Counted from the stretch's first letter, positions 45,629-56,200 are shown. The stretch is 64,000 bases of DNA from Actinomycetota bacterium (GCA_005885555.1 VAWN01000025.1:88075-152074); one strand, 5' to 3'. Notes: generated by a model from the sequence alone, not told the origin. Made by a program: numbers and translations.

Positions 45629-45828
45629 CTTTCCCCCTGGGTAGCGAGAGTCGGGTGGGTGGGCAGGTCGCGGTGCAGGCCGCGCATAATCCGCCTCCGG
45701 GACAGGTACAACACCGTGGTCGTACCGATGAGAATGCCGGCCGGGACAACCCGCGGCATCTGGCGGCAGACCGAACCTCGGCCATCACCTCCGGCAACCC
45801 GTACCGCGGCTGCCGTCGCCCTCCGCAT
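45625..45828 (-). CDS. Possible small membrane peptide coupled to the LAL gene
   Basis: A 67-codon frame with a single hydrophobic stretch (VVPAGILIGTTTVLYL, about residues 27-42) followed by arginines. Its TGA overlaps the GTG of the LAL gene, the pattern of coupled genes. There is no known family and no clear ribosome site, so it could be a chance frame. Confidence 0.3.
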   Translation of the reverse strand: MRRATAAAVRVAGGDGRGSVCRQMPRVVPAGILIGTTTVLYLSRRRIMRGLHRDLPTHPTLATQGER

Positions 45829-45849
45829 ACGACATGTGTCGTACGCGGC

Positions 45850-48435
45850 TCACCGCATGGCGTAGTGGCGCAGCACGTCGGCGGCGCTCAGCGCGGTGTT
45901 GTAGACGGCGACCTCGTCGACGGTGGCGGTGTCGGTACCGGAGCCGATGAACAGCGCCTGCGTGGTGTTGGCCAGGCTGTTGCCGGGGGTGCCGGTGGCC
46001 ACGGACGCACCGTTGAGGTACAGCGTCATCGTGGTGCCGTCGTAGGTGCCGACGAGGTGGTACCAGACGCCGGTGGTGATCGCCGCGCTCTTGATCGAGT
46101 AGGTGACCCCGGCGACCTTGCGGGTGAACTCGACCTGCCGGTAGTTGGCGGTACCGGCGGCGACTCCTTGGGCTGGTAACACGTGCAGGCCCCAGCCGTC
46201 GGCCCCGCCGTCCTTGCCGACGATGTCGCGGACCGACCCGTCGAGGGTGAACGCGCTCGGTTTTATCCACGCCTCCACGCTGTACGCGGTGGTACCGGTG
46301 AAGTCGTAGTTGTCGCCGAAGCCGACCACGGTACCGGAGCCGGTGGCGCCGACCGCCGGGTTGCCGCTCGACATCGCGCCGGACTGGTTCAGCGTGTACC
46401 CGCTGGTGTAGGTACCGGTGACCGAACCCTTGCTGTCGGCGGCGCTGGTGCCGGAGGTCTCGTCGAGCCGCCAGTAGCTCTGCACCCCGGCGGTGGCCAG
46501 CACGGTCTGCTTGTACGAACAGGCCGGGGCGCTGATCACGTAGACCGAGCCGGAGTTGGTGCGGCCGTTGTTGTCGGCGTAGGCCGCGTCGACGACGAAG
46601 TCGGACCGGCCGTCGGCGTCGAAGTCGCTGCCCGCGCCGGTGCTGTAGGCGGCGCCTTCACCGAAGTCGATGTTCGCCACGTTGCCGTCCAGGCGGTACC
46701 CGGCGGTGCCGAGGTTGTTCAGGTCGATGGTGCTGGTGCTCGATTTGCCGAAGACGATGTAGGCGGCTCCGGAGTCGGTCAGGCCGTTGTTGCTGGCGAG
46801 GTCGGCCGTCAGCAGCAGGTCGGGTACGCCGTCGCCGTTGGTGTCCGGAATCGTGGCGGTTTCCCAGCCGAACTGGTCGCCGGCGACGGCGCCGTCGATG
46901 CGGTACCCCTGGGTGCCCAGCGACGCGGTGTCGATGGTGGTGGTGGTGGCCTTGCCGAAGATGACGTACGCGGATCCGGAGCCGGCCCGGCCGTTGTATC
47001 CGGCGCTCTGCGCGCCGATCACGAGGTCGGCCTTGCCGTCGCCGTTGATGTCGCGCCCGCCGTCGACGTCGGAGCTGAAGTTGTCCCCGGCGCTCTGCCC
47101 GTCGATGCGGAACCCGCCGCTGCCCAGGCTGGCCAGGTCCACGGTCGTCGTGCTGGCCTTGCCGAACACCACCCACGCCGATCCGGCGTTGGTCCGGCCG
47201 TTGTAAGAGTAGGTGTCGCCGCCGACGATCGCGTCCGGGATGCCATCGCCGTTGAGGTCACCGGCATTGCGACCCCAGGCGAGGTTGGCGCCGGACGGAC
47301 CGTCGATGCGGTACCCCTGCGCCCCCAGCGACGCCAGGTCGACGGTGGTCGTGGTGGCCTTGCCGAAAACGACGTAGTCGGCGCCGTTGTTGGTACGGCC
47401 CTGGGTGCTCGCATTCTCTGCGACGGCGAGCAGGTCGGCCCTGCCGTCGCCGTTGAGGTCGCCGGCCGGGGCGACCTTGAAACCGAGGTCGTCGTTCGAG
47501 GCCGCACCGTCGATGCGGAAGCCGCCGCCGCCCAGAGCGTTCAGGTCCACGGCGGTGGTGCTGGACTTGCCGAACACCACGTACACCGACCCGGAACCAC
47601 TGCGGCCGTTGTTGTCGGCCCAGTTGGCGCCGACCAGCGCGTCCGGGATCCCGTCGCCGTTGACGTCGCCGGCGTCGCCCACCGAGATGCCGGCCTGGTC
47701 GCCGGCGGCGGCCCCGCCGATCACATACCCCTTGGTGCCCAGGCTGGCCAGGTCGACGGTGCCCGCGCTGGCCTGACCGAACACGACGTAGGCCGCGCCG
47801 GAGCCGGAGCGGCCGCTGTAGGTCGCGTAGTCGGCGCCGAGGAGGAGGTCGGGGCGGCCGTCGCCGTTGACGTCGCCCGCCGTGGCGGTGCCCTGGTCGT
47901 CGCCGAGGTCATCACCGGCCGCCGCGCCGTCGATGCGGGTGTAGTAGGTACCGGCGGCGCCGATCTGCCGGTCCACCATGGCCTGCTGGTCGGTCCGGGA
48001 CACGTTGCCGGCCGCGTCGGTGCTGACCACCGGATAGGTGTACCGGCACTGGGACAGCGACGCCCCGGCGGTCTGCGACGCGGTGCGGTAGGTGTAGCTG
48101 GTACCGCGGTAGCTGAACGGGCCGCCGGCCGTACCGTAGGCCGCCGCGGTCTGCCCGGAGGTGATCGGCGACAGGTCGGCCGTCACCGTCGACATCCCGG
48201 ACCCGCCGTCGGTCACGTTCGCGTAGGCGAAGTACGACTGGCCCTGCGTGATGTGGCCGGGCATGCCGCCGGAGGTCGCCGCGACGGTCGCCGCGCCCAC
48301 CGCCGGCCGGGTGATGTCGCCCGCCGCGCTGATGCTGTTGCCGGTGTTGGCCCGGGTACGGGTGAACGCGGCCCACGCCGGACCGGCCGGCACCGCGATG
48401 CCCAGGACCACCAGCAGGCCCACCAACTTTTTCAT
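45850..48435 (-). CDS. Secreted FG-GAP beta-propeller protein with C-terminal LamG domain
   Basis: An 861-residue exported protein with signal KKLVGLLVVLGIAVPAGPAWA. The segment after it (AFTRTRANTGNSISAAGDI) resembles the start of TasA-like proteins. From about residue 165 there are seven FG-GAP repeats of 60-65 residues, each with a calcium loop like GDVNGDGRPDLL and ending in YVVFGK-type strands, so a complete seven-blade propeller. A LamG/concanavalin-like domain ends the protein (SYWRLDETSGTSAADSKG ... TVDEVAVYNTALSAADVLRHYA). The start may instead be ATG 48450, inside the stop of the preceding gene. It is probably a matrix or adhesion protein processed by the SipW-type peptidase. Confidence 0.88.
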   Translation of the reverse strand: MKKLVGLLVVLGIAVPAGPAWAAFTRTRANTGNSISAAGDITRPAVGAATVAATSGGMPGHITQGQSYFAYANVTDGGSGMSTVTADLSPITSGQTAAAYGTAGGPFSYRGTSYTYRTASQTAGASLSQCRYTYPVVSTDAAGNVSRTDQQAMVDRQIGAAGTYYTRIDGAAAGDDLGDDQGTATAGDVNGDGRPDLLLGADYATYSGRSGSGAAYVVFGQASAGTVDLASLGTKGYVIGGAAAGDQAGISVGDAGDVNGDGIPDALVGANWADNNGRSGSGSVYVVFGKSSTTAVDLNALGGGGFRIDGAASNDDLGFKVAPAGDLNGDGRADLLAVAENASTQGRTNNGADYVVFGKATTTTVDLASLGAQGYRIDGPSGANLAWGRNAGDLNGDGIPDAIVGGDTYSYNGRTNAGSAWVVFGKASTTTVDLASLGSGGFRIDGQSAGDNFSSDVDGGRDINGDGKADLVIGAQSAGYNGRAGSGSAYVIFGKATTTTIDTASLGTQGYRIDGAVAGDQFGWETATIPDTNGDGVPDLLLTADLASNNGLTDSGAAYIVFGKSSTSTIDLNNLGTAGYRLDGNVANIDFGEGAAYSTGAGSDFDADGRSDFVVDAAYADNNGRTNSGSVYVISAPACSYKQTVLATAGVQSYWRLDETSGTSAADSKGSVTGTYTSGYTLNQSGAMSSGNPAVGATGSGTVVGFGDNYDFTGTTAYSVEAWIKPSAFTLDGSVRDIVGKDGGADGWGLHVLPAQGVAAGTANYRQVEFTRKVAGVTYSIKSAAITTGVWYHLVGTYDGTTMTLYLNGASVATGTPGNSLANTTQALFIGSGTDTATVDEVAVYNTALSAADVLRHYAMR

Positions 48436-48446
48436 ACCCGTCCCCG

Positions 48447-49055
48447 TCATTGCGTCGCGTCGAAGGTGAAGGGCAGGCTCACCGAACCGCCCTGGGCGGC
48501 GGTGTTGTCCTGCAACGAGATGTCGAACTGGAACGCCCGGGTGGCGCCGGCGGCCAGCAGCCCGCCGCCGTCGCTGAGCTCGCTGCCCGCCGTGGTGGGA
48601 AAGGCGGCCAGGGTACCGGTGTAGACGGTGCCCGCCGAGGTGAACGTCGCGCAGCCCGGGTAGACCTGCGCGGCGCCGAACGAGCCCTGCAGCACGGACA
48701 GGTTGAGGTAACTGCCCAGGCCACCGGTCGGGGTACCGGAGTACAGGTTCAGATGCAGCGGCAGGCTGCCCGCGTTGGTCACCGTCACGCACCGGCTCAG
48801 CGGCGCGTCGCCCGGTTTGATGCCGGCCACCGAGAACAGCGCGGTGTTCGAGTTGTCGTTGACCGTGAGGTTGACGGTACCGGCGGCGAAGCTGTTGCTG
48901 TTGTTCCTGGTCTGCGAGGTGAACGCGGCCGATGCCGAGGTGACCAGAGTGGCGCAGAGGACCACCAGCACCGCGCCGACGTACACCGCCGGCCGCCCGC
49001 GGCGGCCGGGTCGACGGTGTATGCCGGTCGTTCCACGGCGGTGCCTGCCGGTCAA
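48447..49055 (-). CDS. TasA/camelysin-like secreted protein
   Basis: A 202-residue protein with signal VYVGAVLVVLCATLVTSASAAFTSQT and then the TasA-type start NSFAAGTVNLTVNDNSNTALFSVAGIKPGD. This is followed by CVTVTNAGSLPLHLNLYSG and a C-terminal beta region. TasA/CalY proteins form extracellular fibres or act as surface proteases and need SipW for processing. The TTG start lies in the stop of the sipW-like gene (TTGA), so synthesis is coupled to its peptidase. Confidence 0.82.
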   Translation of the reverse strand: MTGRHRRGTTGIHRRPGRRGRPAVYVGAVLVVLCATLVTSASAAFTSQTRNNSNSFAAGTVNLTVNDNSNTALFSVAGIKPGDAPLSRCVTVTNAGSLPLHLNLYSGTPTGGLGSYLNLSVLQGSFGAAQVYPGCATFTSAGTVYTGTLAAFPTTAGSELSDGGGLLAAGATRAFQFDISLQDNTAAQGGSVSLPFTFDATQ

Positions 49056-49576
49056 CCGGCCGCACCCCGGGTGCGCGATCGGCCGGGAACCACGAGAGCC
49101 ACCAGCAGGAAGCCGAGTGCGACCAGCGGCAGCACCTTGTGGTCGCGGGCCCAGAGCTTGGGCGTGCCGATCCACGGGATGCGGAACCGGGCGACCCCGC
49201 GCAGCGCGTTGCGCGGCACCGGGCGGGGGTCGCGGATCGCGTTGGCATCGCCCTTGGTGATCAAGGTACCGTCCGGGTTGAACCCGACGAAGCGGTGCAG
49301 CAGCAGGCCGCCCGGGTGCGCCGGGTCGTGCACCAGAACCACCGCACCGGGAGCCAGCGCGCCGATCCGCGCCGCCGGTACCGGGGCGGCGATGACCACG
49401 TCGCCGGGCCGCAGGGCGGGCGCCATCGAGCCGGTGAGCACCACGGTCGTGGTCCAGCCGAAGAACACCGGCAGCAGGCAGCACAGCAGCAGCCCGAGCA
49501 CCACCGCGCGCGCGGCGCGGTGCAGCTCGCGCAGCGGCCGCGCCGTAACGGCGGCCCGCCGGGTGCGTGCCTCCAT
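49052..49576 (-). CDS. sipW: SipW-type (ER-type) signal peptidase I
   Basis: A 174-residue peptidase. An N-terminal transmembrane segment (AVVLGLLLCCLLPVFFGW) is followed by the catalytic serine in VVLTGSMAPALRPGDVVI. The second box, LLHRFVGFNPDG, carries His instead of Lys, and ITKGDANAIRDP follows. That His marks the archaeal/ER-like SipW group. A second transmembrane segment lies near the C-terminus. In bacilli SipW matures TasA-type proteins, and here two such substrates follow directly. I chose ATG at 49576 (AGGGGG upstream); ATG 49606 is possible. Confidence 0.86.
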   Translation of the reverse strand: MEARTRRAAVTARPLRELHRAARAVVLGLLLCCLLPVFFGWTTTVVLTGSMAPALRPGDVVIAAPVPAARIGALAPGAVVLVHDPAHPGGLLLHRFVGFNPDGTLITKGDANAIRDPRPVPRNALRGVARFRIPWIGTPKLWARDHKVLPLVALGFLLVALVVPGRSRTRGAAG

Positions 49577-49737
49577 CGCAGTGGCCCCCTCGCTCGGATC
49601 GGTCATTGCTCCGATCGGCCGGTCCGCCCCGTAACTGAGCCGTCGTGGTGCGGGCTCACATCCGCCCCCGGGCGGCCGATGGGGATCCCGGAGGCCGGCA
49701 TGTCGGAGGACCGGCCGACCACGGAGGGGGTGCGGCC

Positions 49738-50838
49738 ATGGGCGTTGCCCGCGCACCCCGTGGCGCCTTCGCCATGCTGGTCTTCGGCAGCCTGAGCCTG
49801 GTGTTGATCGCGCTGGCCGCACCGGATGAGCCGGTACCGGTACCGGTACCGGCCGCGCAGCTCGCCTCCGTCGCGCTCACCGACGACGACGGCGACCAGG
49901 CGCTGTTCACCGACACCGAGCTGGCGCCGGGGCGGCCGGTGACCCGGTGCCTGGAGGTCCGGTACGCCGGTCCGGCCGGGCCGGGTGACGTGCACCTCGT
50001 CGCCGACGACGTGACCGGCACGCTGGCCGACGCGCTCCAGGTACAGGTCGACCGCGGTACCGGAGGCAGCTTCGCCAGCTGCGCCGGGTTCACCGGGTCG
50101 CGGGTGTTCGACGGCACGCTCACCGGTCTGGTCGATGCGACCGAGGTCGGCGTCTCCACCGGCTGGGTACCCGGCGCGACCGACCAGCGCACCTACCGGA
50201 TCACCGTCGAGGTGCCCGCCGGCAGCGAACCCGGCCGCACCTCGACCGCAACCTTCCGGTGGCTGGTCGTACCGGGGTCGGCTCCGCCGCCCACGACGGC
50301 ACCGCCCACGACCGCACCGCCCACGACGGCACCGCCCACGACGGCACCGCCCACGACCGACCCGACGACGGCACCGCCGACGGGCGCCCCGCCGACGACC
50401 GGACCGACGACGGCACCGGTGCCCGCCCCGCCGCCGACGGCGCCCCCGACGTCGCTGCCGACCGCCGCGCCGATCCCGGCACCGCCGACCGCGGCACCCA
50501 CCACCCGACCGGCGGCCGGCCCGCCGACGACGGCCCGGCGATCCCCGGGCGGCTCAGCTCCCCGCGGCGCCCCGGCACCGGTACACCGGCCGCAGAGTGC
50601 CGCCGGCAAGCTGGGCGCGGTCGTGCAGCAGGTGTTCGGCGACGCCGCCGAGGTGGCCACCGGTGCCGCCCGGCACGGCGGGGTACCGATCGTCGCGCTG
50701 GTGGCGGTGTTCCTGTTCATCCTCTTCCAGGACCAGCTCGACCGGCGTGACCCCAAGCTGGCGCTGGCGCCGATGACCGGCGACCCCTACCTGTACTTCG
50801 CACCGGACGAGCCCGACGACACCGGAGGCCCGACGTGA
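49738..50838 (+). CDS. TasA-like surface protein with Pro-Thr stalk and membrane anchor
   Basis: A 366-residue protein. After a signal segment (AFAMLVFGSLSLVLIALAAP), residues about 30-180 resemble the TasA/camelysin fold (LASVALTDDDGDQALFTDTELAPG, CLEVRYAGPAGPGDVHLVADD). A 100-residue stalk of PPTTA-type repeats follows. A single transmembrane segment (VPIVALVAVFLFILFQD) and a short inner tail complete it. It therefore looks wall-spanning and anchored, unlike the free TasA-like proteins. GGAGGGGG precedes the ATG. Its stop overlaps the diguanylate cyclase start (GTGA). Confidence 0.75.
   Translation: MGVARAPRGAFAMLVFGSLSLVLIALAAPDEPVPVPVPAAQLASVALTDDDGDQALFTDTELAPGRPVTRCLEVRYAGPAGPGDVHLVADDVTGTLADALQVQVDRGTGGSFASCAGFTGSRVFDGTLTGLVDATEVGVSTGWVPGATDQRTYRITVEVPAGSEPGRTSTATFRWLVVPGSAPPPTTAPPTTAPPTTAPPTTAPPTTDPTTAPPTGAPPTTGPTTAPVPAPPPTAPPTSLPTAAPIPAPPTAAPTTRPAAGPPTTARRSPGGSAPRGAPAPVHRPQSAAGKLGAVVQQVFGDAAEVATGAARHGGVPIVALVAVFLFILFQDQLDRRDPKLALAPMTGDPYLYFAPDEPDDTGGPT
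50285..50360 (+). repeat. 15-bp tandem repeat coding for PPTTA units
   Basis: About five near-identical copies of CCGCCCACGACGGCA encode the start of the proline-threonine stalk. It is a coding minisatellite whose length may vary between strains. Confidence 0.75.
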
Positions 50839-52442
50839 CCGGCGGGGCCACCGGGCGGGCACCGGGCGGTCTCATCCCGGTCGCCGACCGGATCCGGTGG
50901 CTGCTGATGTGCCGGGCCGGCCTGGTGGCGGTACTGCTGGGCATGCGGGTGACCGCGACCGGCGCGCGGGTCGGCGTCGTGCCCCTCGCCGTGGCGGTGC
51001 TGGGCTGGCTCGCCCTGACCGGTACCACGCTGCCCGCCGGGCGCCGCAACCGGTTCGCCGCGCGTTTCCTGCTGAACGTCTCGCTGCTGGGCGACGGTAT
51101 GCTGCTGGCGATCAGCTGGTGGGCGCTGGGCGGGCTGGACGGCCCGGTCGGCTCCCTCGTCCTCCTGCACAGCGTCGCGGTGACCCTGCTCGCCTCGTTC
51201 CGGACCGGTACGAAGATCGCGTTGTGGCACTCGGTGCTCGCGCTGCTGGTGCTCCAGGCGAAGGCGAGCGGCCTGCTCGGTGCCGCCGTGGCGATGCCGG
51301 GCGGCCGGTTCGGCGGGTACCTGGGCGCGTTGTGGGTCACCGTCCTCGCCACCGCCTCGTTCGCCGCCATGAACGAGCGGGAGCTGCGGCGCCGCCGGTA
51401 CGACAGCGAGGTGCTGCGCGCGTTCGGGCTCGCCGTGGCGCCGGAGCAGGACCCGGCGCGCATCGCGATGATGCTGGCCACCTTCGCCCGGGACGAGCTG
51501 CAGGCCAGCCGCAGTGCGGTGGTGGTACAGCCGCACGAGTCGGTCCGGCCCGGCGCGGACGGCGCGTTCGCCGCGGTGATCGACACCGACGGTACCGGGA
51601 CGATCCACCGCCGGCCGTCCGTGCCGCCGCCCATTCCGCCGGCCGCCACCGCCGGCCCACCCACCACGAAGCTGCGCCGGTCGCTCGATCCGGTGCGCCA
51701 CCCGTGGCTCGTCGAGCTGATGCCGCGGGCCCGCAACGTCATCGAGGTGCCGTTCAGCACCGGCGAGGTGTCCGGCGTGTTCGTCGTCGAGCACCCGCGC
51801 CGGTCCGCGCAGCGGTCCTCGCAGCGCGTCGAACAGCGGGCGGTCAACACGGCGGAGCAGGCGGCGGCGCACGCTGCGGTCGCCATCGGCCGGGCGATCC
51901 TGACCGACCGGATCCGCACCGCGGCCGACACCGACGGGCTGACCGGCGTGGCCAACCGGCGGCGGTTCGACGCGGTACTGGCCGGCGCGCTGGAGCAGGG
52001 GAGCCCGGTCGCGCTGCTGTTGATCGACCTCGACCACTTCAAGCGGCTCAACGACAGCCACGGCCACCTGGCCGGCGACGAGGTGCTCCGGCGTTCGGCG
52101 GAGGCGATCGCGTCGGTCTGCCGGGAACGCGGGCTCGTCGCCCGGTACGGCGGAGAGGAGTTCGGGGTGATCCTCACCGGGGCCGAGGCGGCGACGGCGC
52201 CGCAGGCGGCCGAACTGATCCGCGACGCCGTGTCGGGGGTACCGGGACCGGTGACGGTGACCGCGAGCATCGGGGTGGCCGCGTGCCCGCCGCACGAGCC
52301 GACCCCCGCCAGGCTGATCGCCGCCGCGGACGCGGCGCTGTACGAGGCGAAGCGGACCGGCCGCAACCGGGTCGTCGTCGGTACCGGTGGGGCCGATCGG
52401 CCGGTGCGGATCCTTCAGTCCGGTGCGGACCGGCCGATGTAG
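50835..52442 (+). CDS. Membrane diguanylate cyclase (GGDEF)
   Basis: A 535-residue protein. The N-terminal half has five to six hydrophobic segments (residues about 20-185). A GAF-like region lies at about 195-350. A GGDEF domain (about 365-520) has ADTDGLTGVANRRRF, LIDLDHFKRLND and active site ARYGGEEFGVIL. It makes cyclic di-GMP from two GTP. No EAL domain is present. It sits between two TasA-like genes, coupled to the first, which ties the second messenger to production of the surface material. Confidence 0.92.
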   Translation: MTGGATGRAPGGLIPVADRIRWLLMCRAGLVAVLLGMRVTATGARVGVVPLAVAVLGWLALTGTTLPAGRRNRFAARFLLNVSLLGDGMLLAISWWALGGLDGPVGSLVLLHSVAVTLLASFRTGTKIALWHSVLALLVLQAKASGLLGAAVAMPGGRFGGYLGALWVTVLATASFAAMNERELRRRRYDSEVLRAFGLAVAPEQDPARIAMMLATFARDELQASRSAVVVQPHESVRPGADGAFAAVIDTDGTGTIHRRPSVPPPIPPAATAGPPTTKLRRSLDPVRHPWLVELMPRARNVIEVPFSTGEVSGVFVVEHPRRSAQRSSQRVEQRAVNTAEQAAAHAAVAIGRAILTDRIRTAADTDGLTGVANRRRFDAVLAGALEQGSPVALLLIDLDHFKRLNDSHGHLAGDEVLRRSAEAIASVCRERGLVARYGGEEFGVILTGAEAATAPQAAELIRDAVSGVPGPVTVTASIGVAACPPHEPTPARLIAAADAALYEAKRTGRNRVVVGTGGADRPVRILQSGADRPM

Positions 52443-52482
52443 GGGAGGAACACACACATCCGCGTGAAGATTGGGTAATGCG

Positions 52483-53097
52483 ATGGCCAAGCACACGACG
52501 AGGGCTCGCCGGGGCCGGCTCCTGCGCATCGGCACGGCCCTCGGGCTGCTGCTCAGTGTCGCGGTCGTCTGGCAGTCTTCCCGGTCCGCCTTCACCGACA
52601 CCACGACGAACCCGGGCAACAGCTTCACCTCCGCCTCGGTGACGGTGACCAACGACAAGAACGGCACCGCCCTGTTCAACCTCAGCGGTCTCAAGCCCGG
52701 TGACTCCGGCGACAACTGCATCGTCGTCACCTACTCGGGCACCTACACCAACTCGACGGTCAACTTCTACGTCGACAACCTCACCGACAACTCCACCGGC
52801 AGCGCCTGGGGCGGCGGGATCCAGCTCACCGTGACGACCGGCGGCGGCTCCTGCCCGGTCGGCTCGATCACCGGCCCGACCACGCCGGTCAACGCGCAGA
52901 CGCTGACGGCGCTCAGCGCCGCCCACGACTTCCCGGGCGGTACCAGCATGTACGCCTGGGCGACGCCGGCCACCGGTGCCACCCGGCCGTACAACGTGCA
53001 CTACCAGGTGAGCAACGCGCTCGTCGACGACGGTACCCAGGGGATCCAGGGCAAGACCGTGACCGTGGACCTCGTCTGGCAGGCAGTCACCAACTGA
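52483..53097 (+). CDS. TasA/camelysin-like secreted protein
   Basis: A 204-residue protein. The signal LLRIGTALGLLLSVAVVWQSSRSAF is followed by the family pattern NSFTSASVTVTNDKNGTALFNLSGLKPGD and CIVVTYSGTYTNSTVNFYVDN. It is the third member of this family in the segment. The ATG at 52483 lacks a clear ribosome site. It is followed by a terminator hairpin and is probably a SipW substrate. Confidence 0.82.
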   Translation: MAKHTTRARRGRLLRIGTALGLLLSVAVVWQSSRSAFTDTTTNPGNSFTSASVTVTNDKNGTALFNLSGLKPGDSGDNCIVVTYSGTYTNSTVNFYVDNLTDNSTGSAWGGGIQLTVTTGGGSCPVGSITGPTTPVNAQTLTALSAAHDFPGGTSMYAWATPATGATRPYNVHYQVSNALVDDGTQGIQGKTVTVDLVWQAVTN

Positions 53098-53123
53098 TCG
53101 GTCAGCATGTCCCTCCGGGGCGC

Positions 53124-53157
53124 CGGGTGCCCGTCGCGTAGCCGCGGCGGGCACCCG
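53124..53157 (+). terminator. Terminator after the TasA-like gene
   Basis: CGGGTGCCCG (53124-53133) pairs with CGGGCACCCG (53148-53157) around a GC-rich 14-base loop that can extend the stem. Confidence 0.75.
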
Positions 53158-53239
53158 TCTGTGTGGTACCCGCCGCCCCGGCTTCGTCTAGAGTGATAGC
53201 GGTCGATCAATCGCCGGGCTCTGGCCGAGGAGGACGACG

Positions 53240-56200
53240 TTGTCCAGAAGGCTTTCGGGGATATTCGCGGTGGCCGCCGTCACCTGCGCTCTCGCGGTCG
53301 CGGTCCCGGCCGCGGCAACTGCCGACGCGGGGGACCAGGCGGGCCTGGTCAACCCCTTCATCGGTACCGGTAGCGGCGGACCCGTCGTCGGCGACGTCGA
53401 CGCGTTCCCGGGAGCCACCGTGCCGTTCGGCATGGTGCAGTGGAGCCCGGACACCCCCGGGCGGCCGTCCGGCGGCGGGTACCGGTACGACGACCACGAG
53501 ATCACCGGGTTCAGCCTCACCCACCTGTCCGGGGTCGGCTGCCCCACCGGCGGTGACTTCCCGTTCCTGCCGCTGACCGGTGCGCTGCCGGCGGACCCCG
53601 GCTCGGCGAGCCTGCCGTTCACGCACGCCGACGAGTCCGCGGCGCCGGGACGGTACTCGGTGACGGCGGGCGGCATCGGCGTGGCGCTGGCGACCGGCGT
53701 ACGCACCGGCGTCGCGCGGCTCACCTATCCGCCGTCGGCGGCGGCGCGCCTGCTGGTCAAGGTGGCCGGCAGCCAGAACGGTTCGGCCGACGCCACCTTC
53801 ACGGCGGTCGGCGACCGGGAGATCACCGGATCGGTGACCAGCGGCCGGTTCTGCGGGCAGTCGAACTCGTACACCGTCCACTTCGCGGCCGTGTTCGACC
53901 GGCCCTTCACCGCGTCGGGCACCTGGGGAGGCGCCGTCGCCGCCGCGCGGCCGGACGGTCGGCTGCCGGCGACCCGGCAGCGGCTCGCGACGGCGGCGCC
54001 GGTGGCGGGTGGCTTCGTCACGTTCGACACGCGTGCCGATCCGGTCGTGCGGGTCAGGGTCGCACTGTCCTATGTGGACGTTGCCGGTGCGGAGGCGAAC
54101 CTGCGCGCGGAGGCGCGCACGTTCGACGTGACCGCGGTGGCCGATGCCGCACGCCGGTCCTGGGACCGCATGCTTGACCGGGTGCGGGTTTCCGGGGGTA
54201 CCGCCGACGAGCGCACCCAGTTCTACACCGCGCTCTACCATGCCATGCTCGGCCCGAACGTGTTCAGCGACGCCGACGGACGGTACCGCGGCTTCGACGG
54301 GCAGGTGCACCGCGCGACCCGGCCGCAGTACGCCAACTTCTCCGGATGGGACATCTACCGGTCGGAGATCCCGTTGCTGGCGTTGCTCGCGCCGCAGGAG
54401 ACCTCGGACATGATGGCGTCCCTGCTGCGCGACGCCGACGAGGGTGGCTGGCTGCCGAAGTGGCCGGTGGCGAACGGGTACACCGGCGTGATGAACGGCG
54501 ACGCGGCCGACCCGATCCTCGCCGGGGCCTACGCCTTCGGTGCCCGGGGGTTCGACAGCGGTCACGCCGTGGACCTGATGGTGCACGGTGCCGAGGCGGA
54601 CGGCCCACCCGGCCAGGGTTCCTACGTCGAGCGCCCGAGCCGGGTGCCCTACCTGGCGCGCGGGTACATCCCCAACACCCAGTCCACGTCGATCTCGCCG
54701 GTACCCAACGGCGCCTCCGAGACGCTCGAATACGCGATCGACGACTTCGCCATCGCGCAGCTGGCGACCGCGGCCGGCCGATCCGGTACGGCGCAACGGT
54801 TCCGGGCCCGGTCGCAGAACTGGGCGAACCTGTTCGACACCGCGACCGGGTACATCCGCCCGCGCGACGCCGACGGCGCGTTCCCGCCCGGCGCCCCGGT
54901 GGCCACCGGCGGCGGCGGGTTCGGGCAGAGCGGATTCCAGGAGGGCAACGCGGCGCAGTACACCTGGATGGTGCCGCAGAACCTGCGGGCGCTGGCTGAC
55001 GGCATCGGCGGCAACGCGGCAGCGGCCGCCCGGCTGGACACCTACTTCACGCAGTTGAACGTCGGCCCCAACGAACCGTTCCACTGGCAGGGCAACGAAC
55101 CCACGTTCGGTACCCCGTGGGCCTACGACAGCCTGGGCCAGCCGTGGAAGACCCAGGCGACCGTCCGGCGCATCATGACGCAGCTGTACCACGCGACGCC
55201 CGGCGGCGAACCCGGCAACGACGACGTGGGCGCGATGAGCTCCTGGTACGTGTGGGCGGCGCTCGGGCTGTACCCGCAGACGCCGGGGGTACCGCTGCTC
55301 GTCCTCGGCTCGCCGCTGTTCCCGCACGCGGAGATCGACGCCGGTTCCGGGCGGCGCATCGTCATCGACGCGCCCGGCGCGGCGGCCGACCGGCCGTACG
55401 TGCACGCGTTGCGGATCAACGGCCGGCCGACCGGGCACAACTGGCTGCCGCTGCCCGACCGCGGTGCCACCCGGCTGGACTTCAGCCTCGCCGCCACACC
55501 GGACACGCAACGGGGCACCGGCCGGGAGGACGCACCGCCGTCGTTCGGCGCCGGCCCGGTGCGCTTCCCGCCGACCACGCGCGCCTTCGTGACGGTGCAC
55601 CCGGGGCAGGTGCGGCTGGCGCCCGGACAACCGTCCACAGTGGACGTCCTGGTCGACAACTCGGCCGGTACCGTGCCGGCGACCGTCACCTGGCAGGCGA
55701 GCGCGGCGGCCGGTCTCACGTTCACGCCCGCCACGGCAACGGTGACCGCGGCCGCCGGCGGCACGGCATCCACGGCGATGACCGTCGGCGCGCCGGCCGA
55801 CCTGCCCTCCGGGTTCTACGAGGTCGCCATCCACGCCAGCGCCGCGAACGGCGCCGTCATCCAGACCACGCACCTGCTGGTCACCGTCGCGAGGCCCGGG
55901 GAGACGATCCCGACCGCGTACGTCAGCAACTTCTCCGACGGTACCGTGACCCCGGTCGACACGCGGACCGGTACCGCCGGGCCGACGATCCCGGTCGGCA
56001 GCGGCCCGGACGGGGTCGCCGTGACGCCGGACAACGGCGAGGTCTACATCGCCAACAACAACTCCAACAACGTCACCGTCGTGTCCACAGTGGACAATCA
56101 CGTCGTCGCGACGGTACCGGTCGGCTCGATCGCCGCCGACGTCGACGTCACGGCGGACGGGCACACGGTGTGGGTGAGCAACTTCGGCGACGGTACGGTG

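Noticed and set aside
50285..50560. Possible CRISPR-like array
   Set aside because: The 15-bp repeats are contiguous, in frame, and encode PPTTA units; there are no spacers.
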